A stretch of DNA of 64,000 bases from Cellvibrionales bacterium (lineage in GTDB: Bacteria; Pseudomonadota; Gammaproteobacteria; Pseudomonadales; JAHEIH01). Of the stretch, positions 17,529-29,550 are shown one piece after another. The DNA is taken from positions 62,001 through 126,000 of the forward strand of contig JAHEIH010000005.1 in assembly GCA_024639455.1 (NCBI GenBank), in the 5' to 3' direction. The position numbers and the translations under genes are program-made. The notes beneath the pieces are model-generated. The model was not told where the DNA came from. It saw only the letters and a list, made by a program, of their open reading frames with translations, and made no database searches. How positions within the stretch are numbered: the stretch's first letter is position 1; every line of letters begins with the position of its first letter.

Positions 17529-20240
17529 ATGCCGTTGAGTCCAACCAGCCAAGAAAAGACCAGCGGCTACCGTGTACCGCTGAATTTTTTCAACCCCGAT
17601 GAATTTCGCTACCAACTCGCCGAAGACAGCAATTGGGTAATCAGTTGCCGCGCTAAAATCGCCACCGTCACTGACTTCCTAGCCACCGAATTTGAACGCG
17701 GCGTCGACGTCATTGATCTAGTGCACGCTCGCGCTGTATTCATGGACGGCCTGCTCTCTGCAGCCTGGACCCACGCTATCGGCGACCCAACGCCTAAATT
17801 GGCACTTATTGCAGTGGGGGGGTATGGCCGCGGCGAACTTCACCCCAATTCCGACGTCGACTTACTGGTCTTGGCTGAGGACGAAGATACGCTTGATAAG
17901 CATGGCGCCGGCCTGAGCTCATTCATCACCTTTTTGTGGGACCTAAAACTAGAAATCGGCCATAGTGTTCGCACCATAGATGAGTGCGCCAAAGCGGCCC
18001 GTGACGATTTGACCATCATCACCACGCTAGTGGAAACGCGTCACATCATTGGCGACCCTCGCCAACTGAAAAAACTTCACGACCAAGTATCGGTTAAGAA
18101 CATGTGGAACAGCCACGACTTCTTTGCCGCCAAGCGACGGGAACAACGCGACCGCCACCGCAAATACGCCAATACCGAGTTCAACCTTGAACCCAACATC
18201 AAGACCTCTCCAGGCGGTTTGCGTGACATCCACATTATTTCCTGGGTAGCGCGTCGTCACTACGATATCGATTCGCTGAGCGAACTTGTCAATTTAGGCT
18301 TTATGACCACCGACGAACTAGCAATCATCGAATTAAATATGAGCTACCTCTGGCGGGTGCGCTTTGCCCTGCACAACCTGACGGGTCGCCATGAAGACCG
18401 CCTGCTGTTCGACCACCAGCGCACGCTGGCCCAACAGTTCGGCTTTAGCGACAAACCCGGCAGCCTCGCGGTCGAGCAATTTATGAAGGCGTATTACCGA
18501 TGCGCCGCTGCCATTAGCGCCGTTAACGAGCTGCTCACCCAGCATTTTGAAGAAGCTATTTTGCGCGCCTGCGAAAGCGAAACCATCCTTAAAATTAACG
18601 ATCGCTTCCGTATTCGCAATGGCTATATTGAAGCGTCAAATGACCGCGTCTTCAGCGACAATCCCTCGGCACTACTTGAGGTATTTGTACACTTGGCGCA
18701 AACACCTAATATCCACGGTGTGAGGGCTTCCACGATTCGTCTGATTCGCCAAAGCGCCCATCTGATAGACGAAGATTTTCGCGGCGACCCCAAAAACACC
18801 GCAATTTTTGTGGATTTGATGCGCTCACCTTACAAGATCACCACGCAAATGCGCCGCATGACCCGCTACGGCGTGATGGGCAACTACATCCCCGCCTTCG
18901 GGCGGATTATCGGCCAAATGCAGCACGACTTATTCCACATCTACACGGTCGACGCACACACACTGCAAGTGATTCAAAACCTGCGCCGCTTTACTTACGA
19001 TGACCAGATGGAGGTTTTCCCCATCGCCTGCAACATTGCTCGACGCATGCAGAAACCCGACCTACTGTATATTGCTGGCCTGTTCCACGACATTGCCAAA
19101 GGGCGAGGCGGTGATCACTCCACCCTAGGCGCGGTCGATGCCTATGATTTTTGTATGCAACACGGCTACAGCAACCGCGATAGCAGACTTGTCGCCTGGC
19201 TGGTTGAGAAGCACTTGACGATGTCGTCAGTATCACAAAAACAAGACCTCTCTGACCCCGATGTCATTCATGCCTTCGCCAGCGAAGTCGGTGACCAACT
19301 TCACCTCGACTATCTCTACGCCCTAACGGTAGCCGACATGAACGCCACTAATAACACGGTCTGGAATACCTGGCGCGCCTCACTCTTACGCCAACTTTAC
19401 AGCGAAACTCGTCTCGCTTTGCGCCGCGGCTTGGAAAACGTCATCGACAAGAGCGAATGGATTGAGGACACCCGCCAACAAGCATTGAGTCTGCTAGAAC
19501 AACGAGGTATCAGTCGCGCTCGCGCAGAAGCATTGATCGGCGATCCTGGCGACGACTACTTCCTGCGTGAATCTGCTGAAGACATCGCATGGCAAATACA
19601 GGCTGTCGATAAGCACGACAATTTTGATGAACCACTCATCCTCTTAAAAGACTATGGCAAGCGAGCTTTTGAGGGTGCCACGCAAATGTTCGTACTGGCC
19701 AAAGACCGCAGCGGTCTATTTGCCGACATCACTAATGCGATTGAGTTGCTCGGTTTAGATATCCAAGACGCCAAAATCTACAATTCGCCCAACCGCAACG
19801 CGATCGATACCTTCATATTGCTAGATGAAGAGGGTAAACCAATTGGCGACGACCAAGCACGATTACAGCATATCAAACAAGTGATTCTGCAATCTCTTAC
19901 CCATCCCGAGCAAATTAATACCGTGCAGCGCCGCACGCCGCGACAAATGAAACACTTCGCTTCACCTACACGGGTCAACATCACCACCGACATTACTCGC
20001 AACCAATCGGTGGTGGAAGTGATTACCCCAGATCGCCCCGGCCTACTCGCGTCCATTGGCCGAGTATTTACTGAATTCAATGTCAGCATCCAAAACGCCA
20101 AGATTTCCACGTTAGGTGAGCGCGTGGAAGACGTGTTTTTCGTCACCGACCAGGACCTCAACCCGATCGCCGACCCTGAACTTTGTCGCACCATTCAAAC
20201 CACTATTTGTGAGCGCCTCGATCGGCGCGCGAGTCAATAA
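17529..20240 (+). CDS. glnD: bifunctional uridylyltransferase/uridylyl-removing enzyme GlnD
   Basis: Nitrogen sensor that uridylylates PII proteins under nitrogen limitation and removes UMP when glutamine is high. Domains in order: nucleotidyltransferase (GGYGRGELHPNSDVDLLVL, about residues 95-115), an HD hydrolase domain (LFHDIAKGRGGDHS, about 517-530), and two C-terminal ACT domains that bind glutamine (about 715-790 and 825-900). 903 residues, normal. The start is 4 bases after map with no clear ribosome site, suggesting translational coupling. Confidence 0.96.
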   Translation: MPLSPTSQEKTSGYRVPLNFFNPDEFRYQLAEDSNWVISCRAKIATVTDFLATEFERGVDVIDLVHARAVFMDGLLSAAWTHAIGDPTPKLALIAVGGYGRGELHPNSDVDLLVLAEDEDTLDKHGAGLSSFITFLWDLKLEIGHSVRTIDECAKAARDDLTIITTLVETRHIIGDPRQLKKLHDQVSVKNMWNSHDFFAAKRREQRDRHRKYANTEFNLEPNIKTSPGGLRDIHIISWVARRHYDIDSLSELVNLGFMTTDELAIIELNMSYLWRVRFALHNLTGRHEDRLLFDHQRTLAQQFGFSDKPGSLAVEQFMKAYYRCAAAISAVNELLTQHFEEAILRACESETILKINDRFRIRNGYIEASNDRVFSDNPSALLEVFVHLAQTPNIHGVRASTIRLIRQSAHLIDEDFRGDPKNTAIFVDLMRSPYKITTQMRRMTRYGVMGNYIPAFGRIIGQMQHDLFHIYTVDAHTLQVIQNLRRFTYDDQMEVFPIACNIARRMQKPDLLYIAGLFHDIAKGRGGDHSTLGAVDAYDFCMQHGYSNRDSRLVAWLVEKHLTMSSVSQKQDLSDPDVIHAFASEVGDQLHLDYLYALTVADMNATNNTVWNTWRASLLRQLYSETRLALRRGLENVIDKSEWIEDTRQQALSLLEQRGISRARAEALIGDPGDDYFLRESAEDIAWQIQAVDKHDNFDEPLILLKDYGKRAFEGATQMFVLAKDRSGLFADITNAIELLGLDIQDAKIYNSPNRNAIDTFILLDEEGKPIGDDQARLQHIKQVILQSLTHPEQINTVQRRTPRQMKHFASPTRVNITTDITRNQSVVEVITPDRPGLLASIGRVFTEFNVSIQNAKISTLGERVEDVFFVTDQDLNPIADPELCRTIQTTICERLDRRASQ

Positions 20241-20245
20241 GCACT

Positions 20246-21451
20246 ATGACCAACCCATATCTACACAAATTACAGCCCTATCCATTTGAAAAACTGCGTC
20301 AATTATTGGCCGGGGCGCAGCCGCCTGCCGAACTAACACACATCCCACTATCCATCGGCGAACCTAAACACCCGGCGCCTGAATTTGCTCTGCAGTGCTT
20401 GTTTGACAACGCGGACAAGTACGGACAATACCCTGCCAGCAAAGGCATTGCGCCACTGCGCGGCGCCATCGCAGACTGGCTGCAAAGCCGTTTCAACTTA
20501 TCTTCACTGGACCCAGAAACTGAGGTATTACCTCTGCAGGGCACGCGCGAAGGTCTTTTTGCCATTGCCCAGGCTTTGATCGAGCCCGCGCCTGACACCA
20601 CGGTGGTCATGCCGAATCCGTTCTATCAAATATATGAAGGCGCCGCGCTATTAGCGGGTGCAGAGCCGTACTTCGCCAACGCCACCCCGGAAAGCCATTA
20701 CTTGGCCGACTATGGCAGCGTTCCAGAAGACGTCTGGCAGCGCTGCCAAATGCTGTATATTTGCACCCCAGGCAACCCGAGTGGTGCGGTCATTAACGCG
20801 CAACAAATATGGCGCCTGATCGAGTTGGCCGACCAATACGACTTCACCATTATTAGCGATGAGTGCTATAGCGAAATTTACTTGGGCGACGCACTCCCCG
20901 TAAGTATTTTAGAAGTTTGTGCCCAACGCGGTCGCCACGACTACCGTCGTTGCCTGGCGTTCCATAGCTTATCGAAACGCTCCAACCTTGCTGGCTTACG
21001 CTCAGGCTTCGTCGCCGGCGACGCCGAGCTACTGGAAAAATTTGGCCTATACCGCACGTATCACGGTTGCGCCCTCCCTGTGCCCACCCAGTTGGCCAGC
21101 ACCCTCACCTGGGCCGACGAAGCCCACGTATTCGCCAATCGCGAGGCCTATAAAGCCAAATTTGACGCTGTCGCCCCTATTTTGCGAGAGGTGCTTGATG
21201 TACGGGTACCCGAAGCAAGCTTTTTTATCTGGCTAGAAACACCGGTCAGCGACGAGCTATTTTGTCGTGAGTTATTTGAGCAACAACATATCACTGTACT
21301 TCCTGGAAGTTACTTAGCGCGTGACACTGAGCGCGGCAATCCCGGCACAAACCACGTGCGTATTGCCCTAGTAGCTGAACTTGAGCAGTGTGTTGAAGCC
21401 GCCCATCGCATCGTCAAATACGTTAGAAATGCCCCATGGAAGACAAAGTAA
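20246..21451 (+). CDS. dapC: PLP aminotransferase, DapC-type (succinyldiaminopimelate transaminase)
   Basis: Class I/II pyridoxal-phosphate aminotransferase, 401 residues. The N-terminus NPYLHKLQPYPFEKLRQL resembles the DapC family of Pseudomonas. YICTPGNPSGAV, ISDECYSEIYLG and the PLP-lysine block FHSLSKRSNLAGLRSGF are intact. The nearby dapD and dapE support a role in converting succinyl-2-amino-6-ketopimelate on the lysine/diaminopimelate route. The specificity is inferred from similarity and neighbours. It overlaps nth by 16 bases. Confidence 0.88.
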   Translation: MTNPYLHKLQPYPFEKLRQLLAGAQPPAELTHIPLSIGEPKHPAPEFALQCLFDNADKYGQYPASKGIAPLRGAIADWLQSRFNLSSLDPETEVLPLQGTREGLFAIAQALIEPAPDTTVVMPNPFYQIYEGAALLAGAEPYFANATPESHYLADYGSVPEDVWQRCQMLYICTPGNPSGAVINAQQIWRLIELADQYDFTIISDECYSEIYLGDALPVSILEVCAQRGRHDYRRCLAFHSLSKRSNLAGLRSGFVAGDAELLEKFGLYRTYHGCALPVPTQLASTLTWADEAHVFANREAYKAKFDAVAPILREVLDVRVPEASFFIWLETPVSDELFCRELFEQQHITVLPGSYLARDTERGNPGTNHVRIALVAELEQCVEAAHRIVKYVRNAPWKTK

Positions 21452-22110
21452 AACAACCCGGTAAACGCGCCCGCGCGCAAATGATCATGGACACTCTGCA
21501 AGCGCTCTACCCAGAGCCACCGGTGCCCTTGGACCACCGCAGTCCCTACGAATTATTAGTCGCGGTGCTGTTATCGGCGCAATGCACCGACGAGCGGGTT
21601 AACCAAGTGACTCCGGCACTGTTTGAACTGGCAGACAACCCTTTTGACATGGCACTCCAGCCGGTTGAAAAAATCCGCGCGATCATCAAACCCTGTGGCT
21701 TATCACCGCGCAAAGCAGCGGCCATTAGCGAACTATCAAAGCGCTTAGTCGCTGAGCACGCCGGCGAAGTCCCTGCGGACATGGAATACCTTGAAACCTT
21801 GCCTGGCGTTGGCCATAAAACCGCTAGTGTGGTGATGGCGCAAGCCTTTGGCGTGCCGGCCTTTCCGGTGGACACCCACATTCACCGTCTCGCCCAGCGC
21901 TGGGATCTAACCAAGGGTACCAACGTTACCCAAACCGAGGCCGATTTGAAGCGTCTATTCCCCAAGGAACGCTGGAACGATCTGCACTTGCAGATCATCT
22001 TTTACGGCCGGGAGTTCTGCTCCGCGCGTGGCTGTGACGGCACCATCTGCGATCTTTGTCGACGCTGCGCACCGCAGCGCAAGCGCGCCAAGAAAACTCG
22101 CAAAGCCTGA
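21436..22110 (+). CDS. nth: endonuclease III-like DNA glycosylase/AP lyase
   Basis: Base-excision repair glycosylase of the HhH-GPD superfamily acting on oxidised pyrimidines. LSAQCTDERVN, the helix-hairpin-helix LETLPGVGHKTASVV with the catalytic Lys, and VDTHIHRLA with the catalytic Asp are all present in 224 residues. The C-terminal cysteine loop reads FCSARGCDGTICDLCRRC. Its spacing (C-X4-C-X4-C-X2-C-X2-C) differs from the C-X6-C-X2-C-X5-C of E. coli Nth, and the tail is very basic. It may belong to a different Nth subfamily. The start overlaps the upstream gene. Confidence 0.9.
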   Translation: MEDKVKQPGKRARAQMIMDTLQALYPEPPVPLDHRSPYELLVAVLLSAQCTDERVNQVTPALFELADNPFDMALQPVEKIRAIIKPCGLSPRKAAAISELSKRLVAEHAGEVPADMEYLETLPGVGHKTASVVMAQAFGVPAFPVDTHIHRLAQRWDLTKGTNVTQTEADLKRLFPKERWNDLHLQIIFYGREFCSARGCDGTICDLCRRCAPQRKRAKKTRKA

Positions 22111-22130
22111 GTCCAAGCACGCCACATTTC

Positions 22131-22139
22131 TGATATAAT
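22131..22139 (+). promoter_or_regulatory. extended -10 promoter of yffB-dapD-dapE
   Basis: TGATATAAT is a perfect extended -10 element 31 bases before the GTG of the downstream gene. No good -35 lies 17 bases further up, which extended -10 promoters tolerate. Confidence 0.55.
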
Positions 22140-22170
22140 GGCGCGCTTTGAAATCGAAGAGGCTGCGGCA

Positions 22171-22518
22171 GTGATTACTTTGTACGGCATTCCCAACTGC
22201 GACACCGTCAAAAAAGCTCGAGTTTGGCTCGAGCAACACAACGTTGAATTCAACTTCCACGACTTCCGCAAAGATGGGCTGGAGACCGCCACCGTGGAGG
22301 GTTGGTGCGGACGCATGGATTGGGAAACGCTTGTGAACAAACGCTCTACCACGTGGAAAAAAATCGATGCAGATATCCGCGACTCGCTGAGTCGTGACAA
22401 CGTAGTAGCGCTCTTAGTAGAGCACCCCACCCTCATCAAACGTCCCGTATTGGACACCCCAAACACCCTAGAAGTGGGCTTTAAAGCCGACCTCTACCAA
22501 TCTATTTTTGCAGCATAA
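22171..22518 (+). CDS. ArsC/Spx-family protein, YffB type
   Basis: Small thioredoxin-fold protein (115 residues) of the arsenate reductase/Spx family. It starts VITLYGIPNCDTVKKARVWL with a single Cys rather than a CxxC pair, and ends with IKRPVLDTPNTLEVGF; both blocks are typical of E. coli YffB. The GTG at 22171 is chosen because it matches the family N-terminus and has AGAGG upstream; an ATG at 22138 falls inside the promoter. The function is not established; glutathione-dependent reduction has been suggested for the family. It commonly precedes dapD/dapE, as here. Confidence 0.85.
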   Translation: MITLYGIPNCDTVKKARVWLEQHNVEFNFHDFRKDGLETATVEGWCGRMDWETLVNKRSTTWKKIDADIRDSLSRDNVVALLVEHPTLIKRPVLDTPNTLEVGFKADLYQSIFAA

Positions 22519-22535
22519 GACAATTAGGAGCATCT

Positions 22536-23564
22536 ATGAGCTTTCAAGCCCTCGGCGTAGGTATCGGCACTCAAAACAGTAAAGGCGAATGGTTAGAAGT
22601 TTTCTATCCCGCGCCACTTTTGGCGGATGATCTCAATTTGTCTTCGCTACTGAAGGACACTGAGTACAGTGGTGGCAACGCCGTATTGAGCGTCTCTCAA
22701 AACGACATGGCCGCCTTTTCGAGCAAACTGAATGCAGAGGGTCATAGCGATCAAGCCGCCGTCGCGGCGACATTGGCCAACAGCAAACGCCCCCTAGTGA
22801 TTACCGTGATCGCTAGCGATGACGCCCCCACCAGCGTGCCCGACATTTATTTGAAGCTGCAATTGATCTCACACCGTCTCGTTCGTCCCCACGGCGTAAA
22901 ACTGGACGGCATGTTTGGCCTGCTGCCCAACATCGCATGGACCAATCGCGGCGCGATCGACATCAATGAATTGCCCGCGGCACAAATCGAAGCTCGCGTT
23001 AATGGTGAAACATTGTCTGTCGACTGTGTCGACAAATTCCCCAAGATGACTGACTACGTGGTTCCCAAAGGCGTGCGCATCGCCGACACAGCACGTGTTC
23101 GCTTGGGCGCCTACCTGGGTGAAGGCACCACCATCATGCACGAAGGTTTCGTCAACTTTAACGCTGGCACCGAAGGCCCCGGCATGATCGAAGGCCGCAT
23201 TTCTGCCGGCGTATTTGTTGGCGCAGGTTCTGACCTGGGCGGCGGCTGCTCGACCATGGGCACGCTGTCTGGCGGCGGCAACATCATCATTTCGGTGGGC
23301 GATAACTGCCTACTAGGCGCCAACGCCGGCATCGGTATTCCATTGGGCAACAAGTGCACCGTGGAATCCGGCCTGTACATTACCGCTGGTACCAAAGTTT
23401 GTTTGTTAGACGACAGCGGCAACGTGACAGAAACTGTTAAAGCGCGTCAGTTGGCCGGCATGGACGACCTGCTGTTCCGCCGCAATTCTACCAACGGTGC
23501 GGTGGAGTGCTTGACCAATAAGAGCGCGATCGAACTTAACCACGCCCTACACGCTAACAACTAA
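22536..23564 (+). CDS. dapD: 2,3,4,5-tetrahydropyridine-2,6-dicarboxylate N-succinyltransferase
   Basis: Succinylates tetrahydrodipicolinate on the lysine/diaminopimelate pathway. At 342 residues it is the long Pseudomonas-type form, not the 274-residue E. coli form. A distinct N-terminal domain is followed by a left-handed beta-helix with hexapeptide repeats (GAYLGEGTTIMHEGFVNFNA, EGRISAGVFVGAGSDLGGG). A GGAGC ribosome site precedes the ATG. It lies 17 bases after yffB and 9 before dapE. Confidence 0.94.
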   Translation: MSFQALGVGIGTQNSKGEWLEVFYPAPLLADDLNLSSLLKDTEYSGGNAVLSVSQNDMAAFSSKLNAEGHSDQAAVAATLANSKRPLVITVIASDDAPTSVPDIYLKLQLISHRLVRPHGVKLDGMFGLLPNIAWTNRGAIDINELPAAQIEARVNGETLSVDCVDKFPKMTDYVVPKGVRIADTARVRLGAYLGEGTTIMHEGFVNFNAGTEGPGMIEGRISAGVFVGAGSDLGGGCSTMGTLSGGGNIIISVGDNCLLGANAGIGIPLGNKCTVESGLYITAGTKVCLLDDSGNVTETVKARQLAGMDDLLFRRNSTNGAVECLTNKSAIELNHALHANN

Positions 23565-23573
23565 GAGCTGATT

Positions 23574-24704
23574 ATGCACAACCCCACCGTCCAACTCGCT
23601 GAAGACTTGATTCGCCGCCCCTCGGTAACCCCCGAGGACGCCGGCTGTTTGACCATCATGGGTGAACGCCTTGAGGCTATCGGCTTCCATCTCGAAAAAA
23701 TGGACGTTGGGGACGTGCAGAACCTATGGGCCGTGCGCGGTAGCGAAGGCCCCATCTTAGCCTTTGCCGGTCACACCGATGTGGTGCCCACCGGCAATCC
23801 CGACAACTGGCGCTTCCCGCCCTTTGAACCAACCCACCAGGACGGTTTTTTATACGGCCGTGGAGCGGCTGATATGAAAGGCAGTTTGGCCGCAATGGTA
23901 ACGGCGTGCGAGCGCTTCGTTGCCGAGCACCCCAATCACCGCGGCCGCATCGCTTTCTTGCTGACCAGCGACGAGGAAGGCCCCGCCATTAATGGCACTG
24001 TGAAGGTGATGGAAACCCTCACCAGGCGTGGCGACTTTATCGACTACTGTGTCGTCGGCGAACCGTCCAGCACCACCACGCTTGGCGACGTGGTAAAAAA
24101 TGGTCGTCGCGGCTCCCTCAACGCCAGCCTCACGATTAAAGGGGTGCAAGGTCACGTGGCCTACCCGCACTTGGCGGACAACCCTATTCACCGGTTCAGC
24201 CCTGCGTTATCGGAGCTTTGCGCAGAGCAATGGGACGACGGTAACGACTTTTTCCCTGCGACTAGCTTTCAGGTGTCTAACATCAATGCCGGCACAGGGG
24301 CGACCAATGTCATCCCTGGCGACGTGCACTGCCTGATTAACTTCCGCTTCTCCACCGAAAGCACCGATAGTGGCCTGATGGCCCGTACCGAGGCCATCCT
24401 CGACAAACACGGTCTTGACTATCACATCGACTGGAATACCAGCGGCCAGCCCTTTTTGACCGATCATGGCGAACTCATCGACGCCACCGTGGCCGCCATC
24501 AAAGAGGTCACCGGCCAAGACACCGAACTGTCGACGTCGGGTGGCACCTCTGACGGTCGCTTTATTGCCCCTACCGGTACACAACTGGTTGAACTGGGCC
24601 CGCGCAATGCCACCATCCATAAGGTCGACGAGCGCATTGAAGCGGCAGATTTAGAGCCACTATCGGTCATCTACCAAGTAATTTTAAAAAATTTGCTGGG
24701 TTAA
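23574..24704 (+). CDS. dapE: succinyl-diaminopimelate desuccinylase
   Basis: Zinc peptidase-like enzyme (M20 family) giving LL-diaminopimelate. [11 protein letters not shown] carries the first metal His and Asp, [10 protein letters not shown] the bridging Asp, TSDEEGPA the catalytic and metal Glu, and GGTSDGRF a C-terminal block; the last metal His is in [13 protein letters not shown]. 376 residues, normal. It completes a yffB-dapD-dapE transcript. Confidence 0.96.
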   Translation: MHNPTVQLAEDLIRRPSVTPEDAGCLTIMGERLEAIGFHLEKMDVGDVQNLWAVRGSEGPILAFAGHTDVVPTGNPDNWRFPPFEPTHQDGFLYGRGAADMKGSLAAMVTACERFVAEHPNHRGRIAFLLTSDEEGPAINGTVKVMETLTRRGDFIDYCVVGEPSSTTTLGDVVKNGRRGSLNASLTIKGVQGHVAYPHLADNPIHRFSPALSELCAEQWDDGNDFFPATSFQVSNINAGTGATNVIPGDVHCLINFRFSTESTDSGLMARTEAILDKHGLDYHIDWNTSGQPFLTDHGELIDATVAAIKEVTGQDTELSTSGGTSDGRFIAPTGTQLVELGPRNATIHKVDERIEAADLEPLSVIYQVILKNLLG

Positions 24705-24848
24705 CCTTGAAAAGGGGTTATCCAGCTCCAATTGTGAATCTCAGAGCTTGTTTATTTCCCTGAGCGCGTTACTCTTAGCCGCTCGGCAATAACAACGGCC
24801 GAGACCGCGATACACGCGGAGATACTTATAAAACTTGGAGTTACACGC

Positions 24849-25559
24849 ATGTTGAACCAACCTGTCCCTCTGTCGAACGAAGCCCACCGCAACACTCGCG
24901 TTAGGCAGACACCTACCATCGAGCACGTTAAAGACAGCCACCTGGCGTCAATCACCGTGCACGAGTTTATTGCTGCTGCCCCCGAATACCCCATTGCTTT
25001 TGTGCGCGCGCCTCAAAGCGGTACTATCCGTCCCGTCGTTGTATGGGGCGTAGAGCCTTCACAGAACCTGTTTGTAAAAGACGGCCAATGGCAAGGCGGC
25101 TACGTACCCGCGGCTGTTCGCTGCTTCCCCTTTGTCACCTCGCTGCAAGAAGTAGAAGGTGAGCGCCGCATTTTCGTGGGCATCCACGAAGACAGCGAGA
25201 TCGTTAACGAAGAAGAAGGCGAGCGCCTATTCGACGACGAAGGCAATGAAACCGAATGGTTCAAGAAGAACGTTGAGTTCATCAACACGGTGACCCAACG
25301 CGACGAGCAAAGCTTGGCTTTCGCTAAGAAATTGGACGAATTGGGCCTCATTCAAGCGCTGCAAGTAACGTTCAAAGATCCCGAAGGTAACGACCGTAAG
25401 ATCGAAGGTTTATTGGCGATTGATCCGAAGAAATTTGAAGCCCTGTCAGATGAAGATTTCCTGAGCCTGCGCAAGTCAAACATGCTGGATCCCATCTACG
25501 CGCACTTAATGTCGCTGGAAAACGTCAATAAACTGCTGTCTCGTCGCTACGCGGCGTAA
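24849..25559 (+). CDS. SapC-family protein
   Basis: Member of the SapC family (named from S-layer loci); molecular function unknown. 236 residues. VPLSNEAHRNTRVRQ near the start, VHEFIAAAPEYPIAFVRAP, and GYVPAAVRCFPFV are the typical blocks; an acidic stretch (NEEEGERLFDDEGNETEW) and a C-terminal FLSLRKSNMLDPIYAHLMSL follow. No signal peptide or membrane helix. In related marine bacteria SapC genes often sit near TonB receptors; here it stands alone between dapE and valS. TTGGAG lies 9 bases before the ATG. Confidence 0.85.
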   Translation: MLNQPVPLSNEAHRNTRVRQTPTIEHVKDSHLASITVHEFIAAAPEYPIAFVRAPQSGTIRPVVVWGVEPSQNLFVKDGQWQGGYVPAAVRCFPFVTSLQEVEGERRIFVGIHEDSEIVNEEEGERLFDDEGNETEWFKKNVEFINTVTQRDEQSLAFAKKLDELGLIQALQVTFKDPEGNDRKIEGLLAIDPKKFEALSDEDFLSLRKSNMLDPIYAHLMSLENVNKLLSRRYAA

Positions 25560-25568
25560 GCGGAAAAG

Positions 25569-25594
25569 CGAAGCTAGTCGCGAGGCTAGCTTCG
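25569..25594 (+). terminator. possible terminator after the SapC gene
   Basis: A 9-base perfect stem CGAAGCTAG / CTAGCTTCG with an 8-base loop, followed by TCTCTATCTC. The tract is only partly T-rich, so termination may be weak. Confidence 0.45.
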
Positions 25595-25810
25595 TCTCTA
25601 TCTCATCACCACAGTTTCCTAATTCTAGAAACTTGCCCGCTCCTTGCTGGGACATTATTCGCCCCATCCCTATGGCCTTCACGGATGCATTCACGGCGGT
25701 CCGTCGAAGTCTTGCCGTGAATAGACATACATGGACTATTCAACGACTCAAAGACACACCGAGCCAACGCTAAAAGGCATGAAAAAGCCAAGAAAATCAC
25801 CCCTATCGAC

Positions 25811-25839
25811 TTCTTGTAAGGCTCACATCGCGCTATAAT
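25811..25839 (+). promoter_or_regulatory. putative valS promoter
   Basis: TATAAT at 25834-25839 is a perfect -10; TTCTTG 17 bases upstream is a weak -35. The distance to the valS ATG is about 35 bases, with an AAGGT ribosome site in between. Confidence 0.5.
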
Positions 25840-25874
25840 TTTGGGCTTTCATACGCGCCCAACATAAGGTCATC

Positions 25875-28637
<2,763 letters not shown>

Positions 28638-29519
28638 TCAATCGTTTTCGCCGTGGCGCGCCAAGCGCGCCATGAGCGAGGACGTATCCCATCGTTTGCC
28701 GCCCAAGGCTTGCACCTCGCTGTAGTACCCATCAACAAGTTTGGTCACCGTCATATCAGCGCCACACTGCTCCGCTTCCGCCAACACAATGGCGAGATCC
28801 TTACGCATCCAATCCACCGCGAAACCAAACTCGTACTGGCCTTTGAGCATAGTGGCCGCGCGATTATCCATTTGCCAAGACTGGGCCGCGCCCTTGGAGA
28901 TGACATCCACCACGGCCTCCATATCGAGACCGGCGCGCTGACCAAAGTTTAATGCTTCTGACAAGCCCTGTAGTAAACCGGCAATACAGACCTGGTTGAC
29001 CATCTTGCACAACTGACCGGCGCCACTATCACCCAACAAGCGGCAGGCGCGCGCATAGGCTTGCATAATCGGCGCCGCGGCATCAAACACCGCTTGATCA
29101 CCGCCCACCATAATGGTCAGCATACCGTTTTCAGCACCGGCCTGACCGCCCGACACTGGCGCATCGAGGAAGCCGACTCCACTCTCATGAGCGGCCTGAA
29201 AGATCTCGCGTGCGACACCGGCCGAGGCAGTGGTGTGATCAACCAATATACTGCCCGCACGCATACCTAACAGCGCGCCATCAGCGCCACATAAAACCTC
29301 GCGCACATCGTTATCATTGCCCACACAGCTAAATACAAAATCTGCACCGCTAGCTGCCTCCGCCGGCGTTTCAGCCCTGCGACCACCGTATTGCTCAACC
29401 CATTGCACGGCCTTTGATGACGTGCGGTTGTAAACCACCACATCGTGGCCAGCGGCGGCCAAATGGCCCGCCATGGGGTAACCCATGACACCTAATCCAA
29501 GAAATGAAACAACGGCCAT
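28638..29519 (-). CDS. 3-hydroxyisobutyrate dehydrogenase-family oxidoreductase
   Basis: NAD(P)-dependent beta-hydroxyacid dehydrogenase, 293 residues. FLGLGVMGYPMAGHL is the Rossmann nucleotide loop, LDAPVSGGQAGAENG the substrate block, and GAGQLCKMVNQ carries the catalytic Lys. The exact substrate (3-hydroxyisobutyrate, tartronate semialdehyde, glyoxylate or another) cannot be told from sequence; no valine-degradation genes are adjacent. It lies 31 bases downstream of tsaB, possibly co-transcribed. Confidence 0.85.
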   Translation of the reverse strand: MAVVSFLGLGVMGYPMAGHLAAAGHDVVVYNRTSSKAVQWVEQYGGRRAETPAEAASGADFVFSCVGNDNDVREVLCGADGALLGMRAGSILVDHTTASAGVAREIFQAAHESGVGFLDAPVSGGQAGAENGMLTIMVGGDQAVFDAAAPIMQAYARACRLLGDSGAGQLCKMVNQVCIAGLLQGLSEALNFGQRAGLDMEAVVDVISKGAAQSWQMDNRAATMLKGQYEFGFAVDWMRKDLAIVLAEAEQCGADMTVTKLVDGYYSEVQALGGKRWDTSSLMARLARHGEND

Positions 29520-29550
29520 GCTAACTCCTTAGTGGCAAGAAGAAGGAAAC

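Larger units (their letters stand above)
25560..25874. other. 315-base intergenic region with two hairpins
   Basis: This is the only gap over 300 bases. Hairpin 1 (25569-25594: CGAAGCTAG, 8-base loop, CTAGCTTCG) directly follows the SapC gene. Hairpin 2 (25689-25722) has 9-base arms ATTCACGGC / GCCGTGAAT around a 16-base loop; its left arm repeats a TTCACGG found 12 bases earlier. A -10 box for valS lies at 25834-25839. No open frame here looks coding, and there is no tRNA. Confidence 0.6.
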
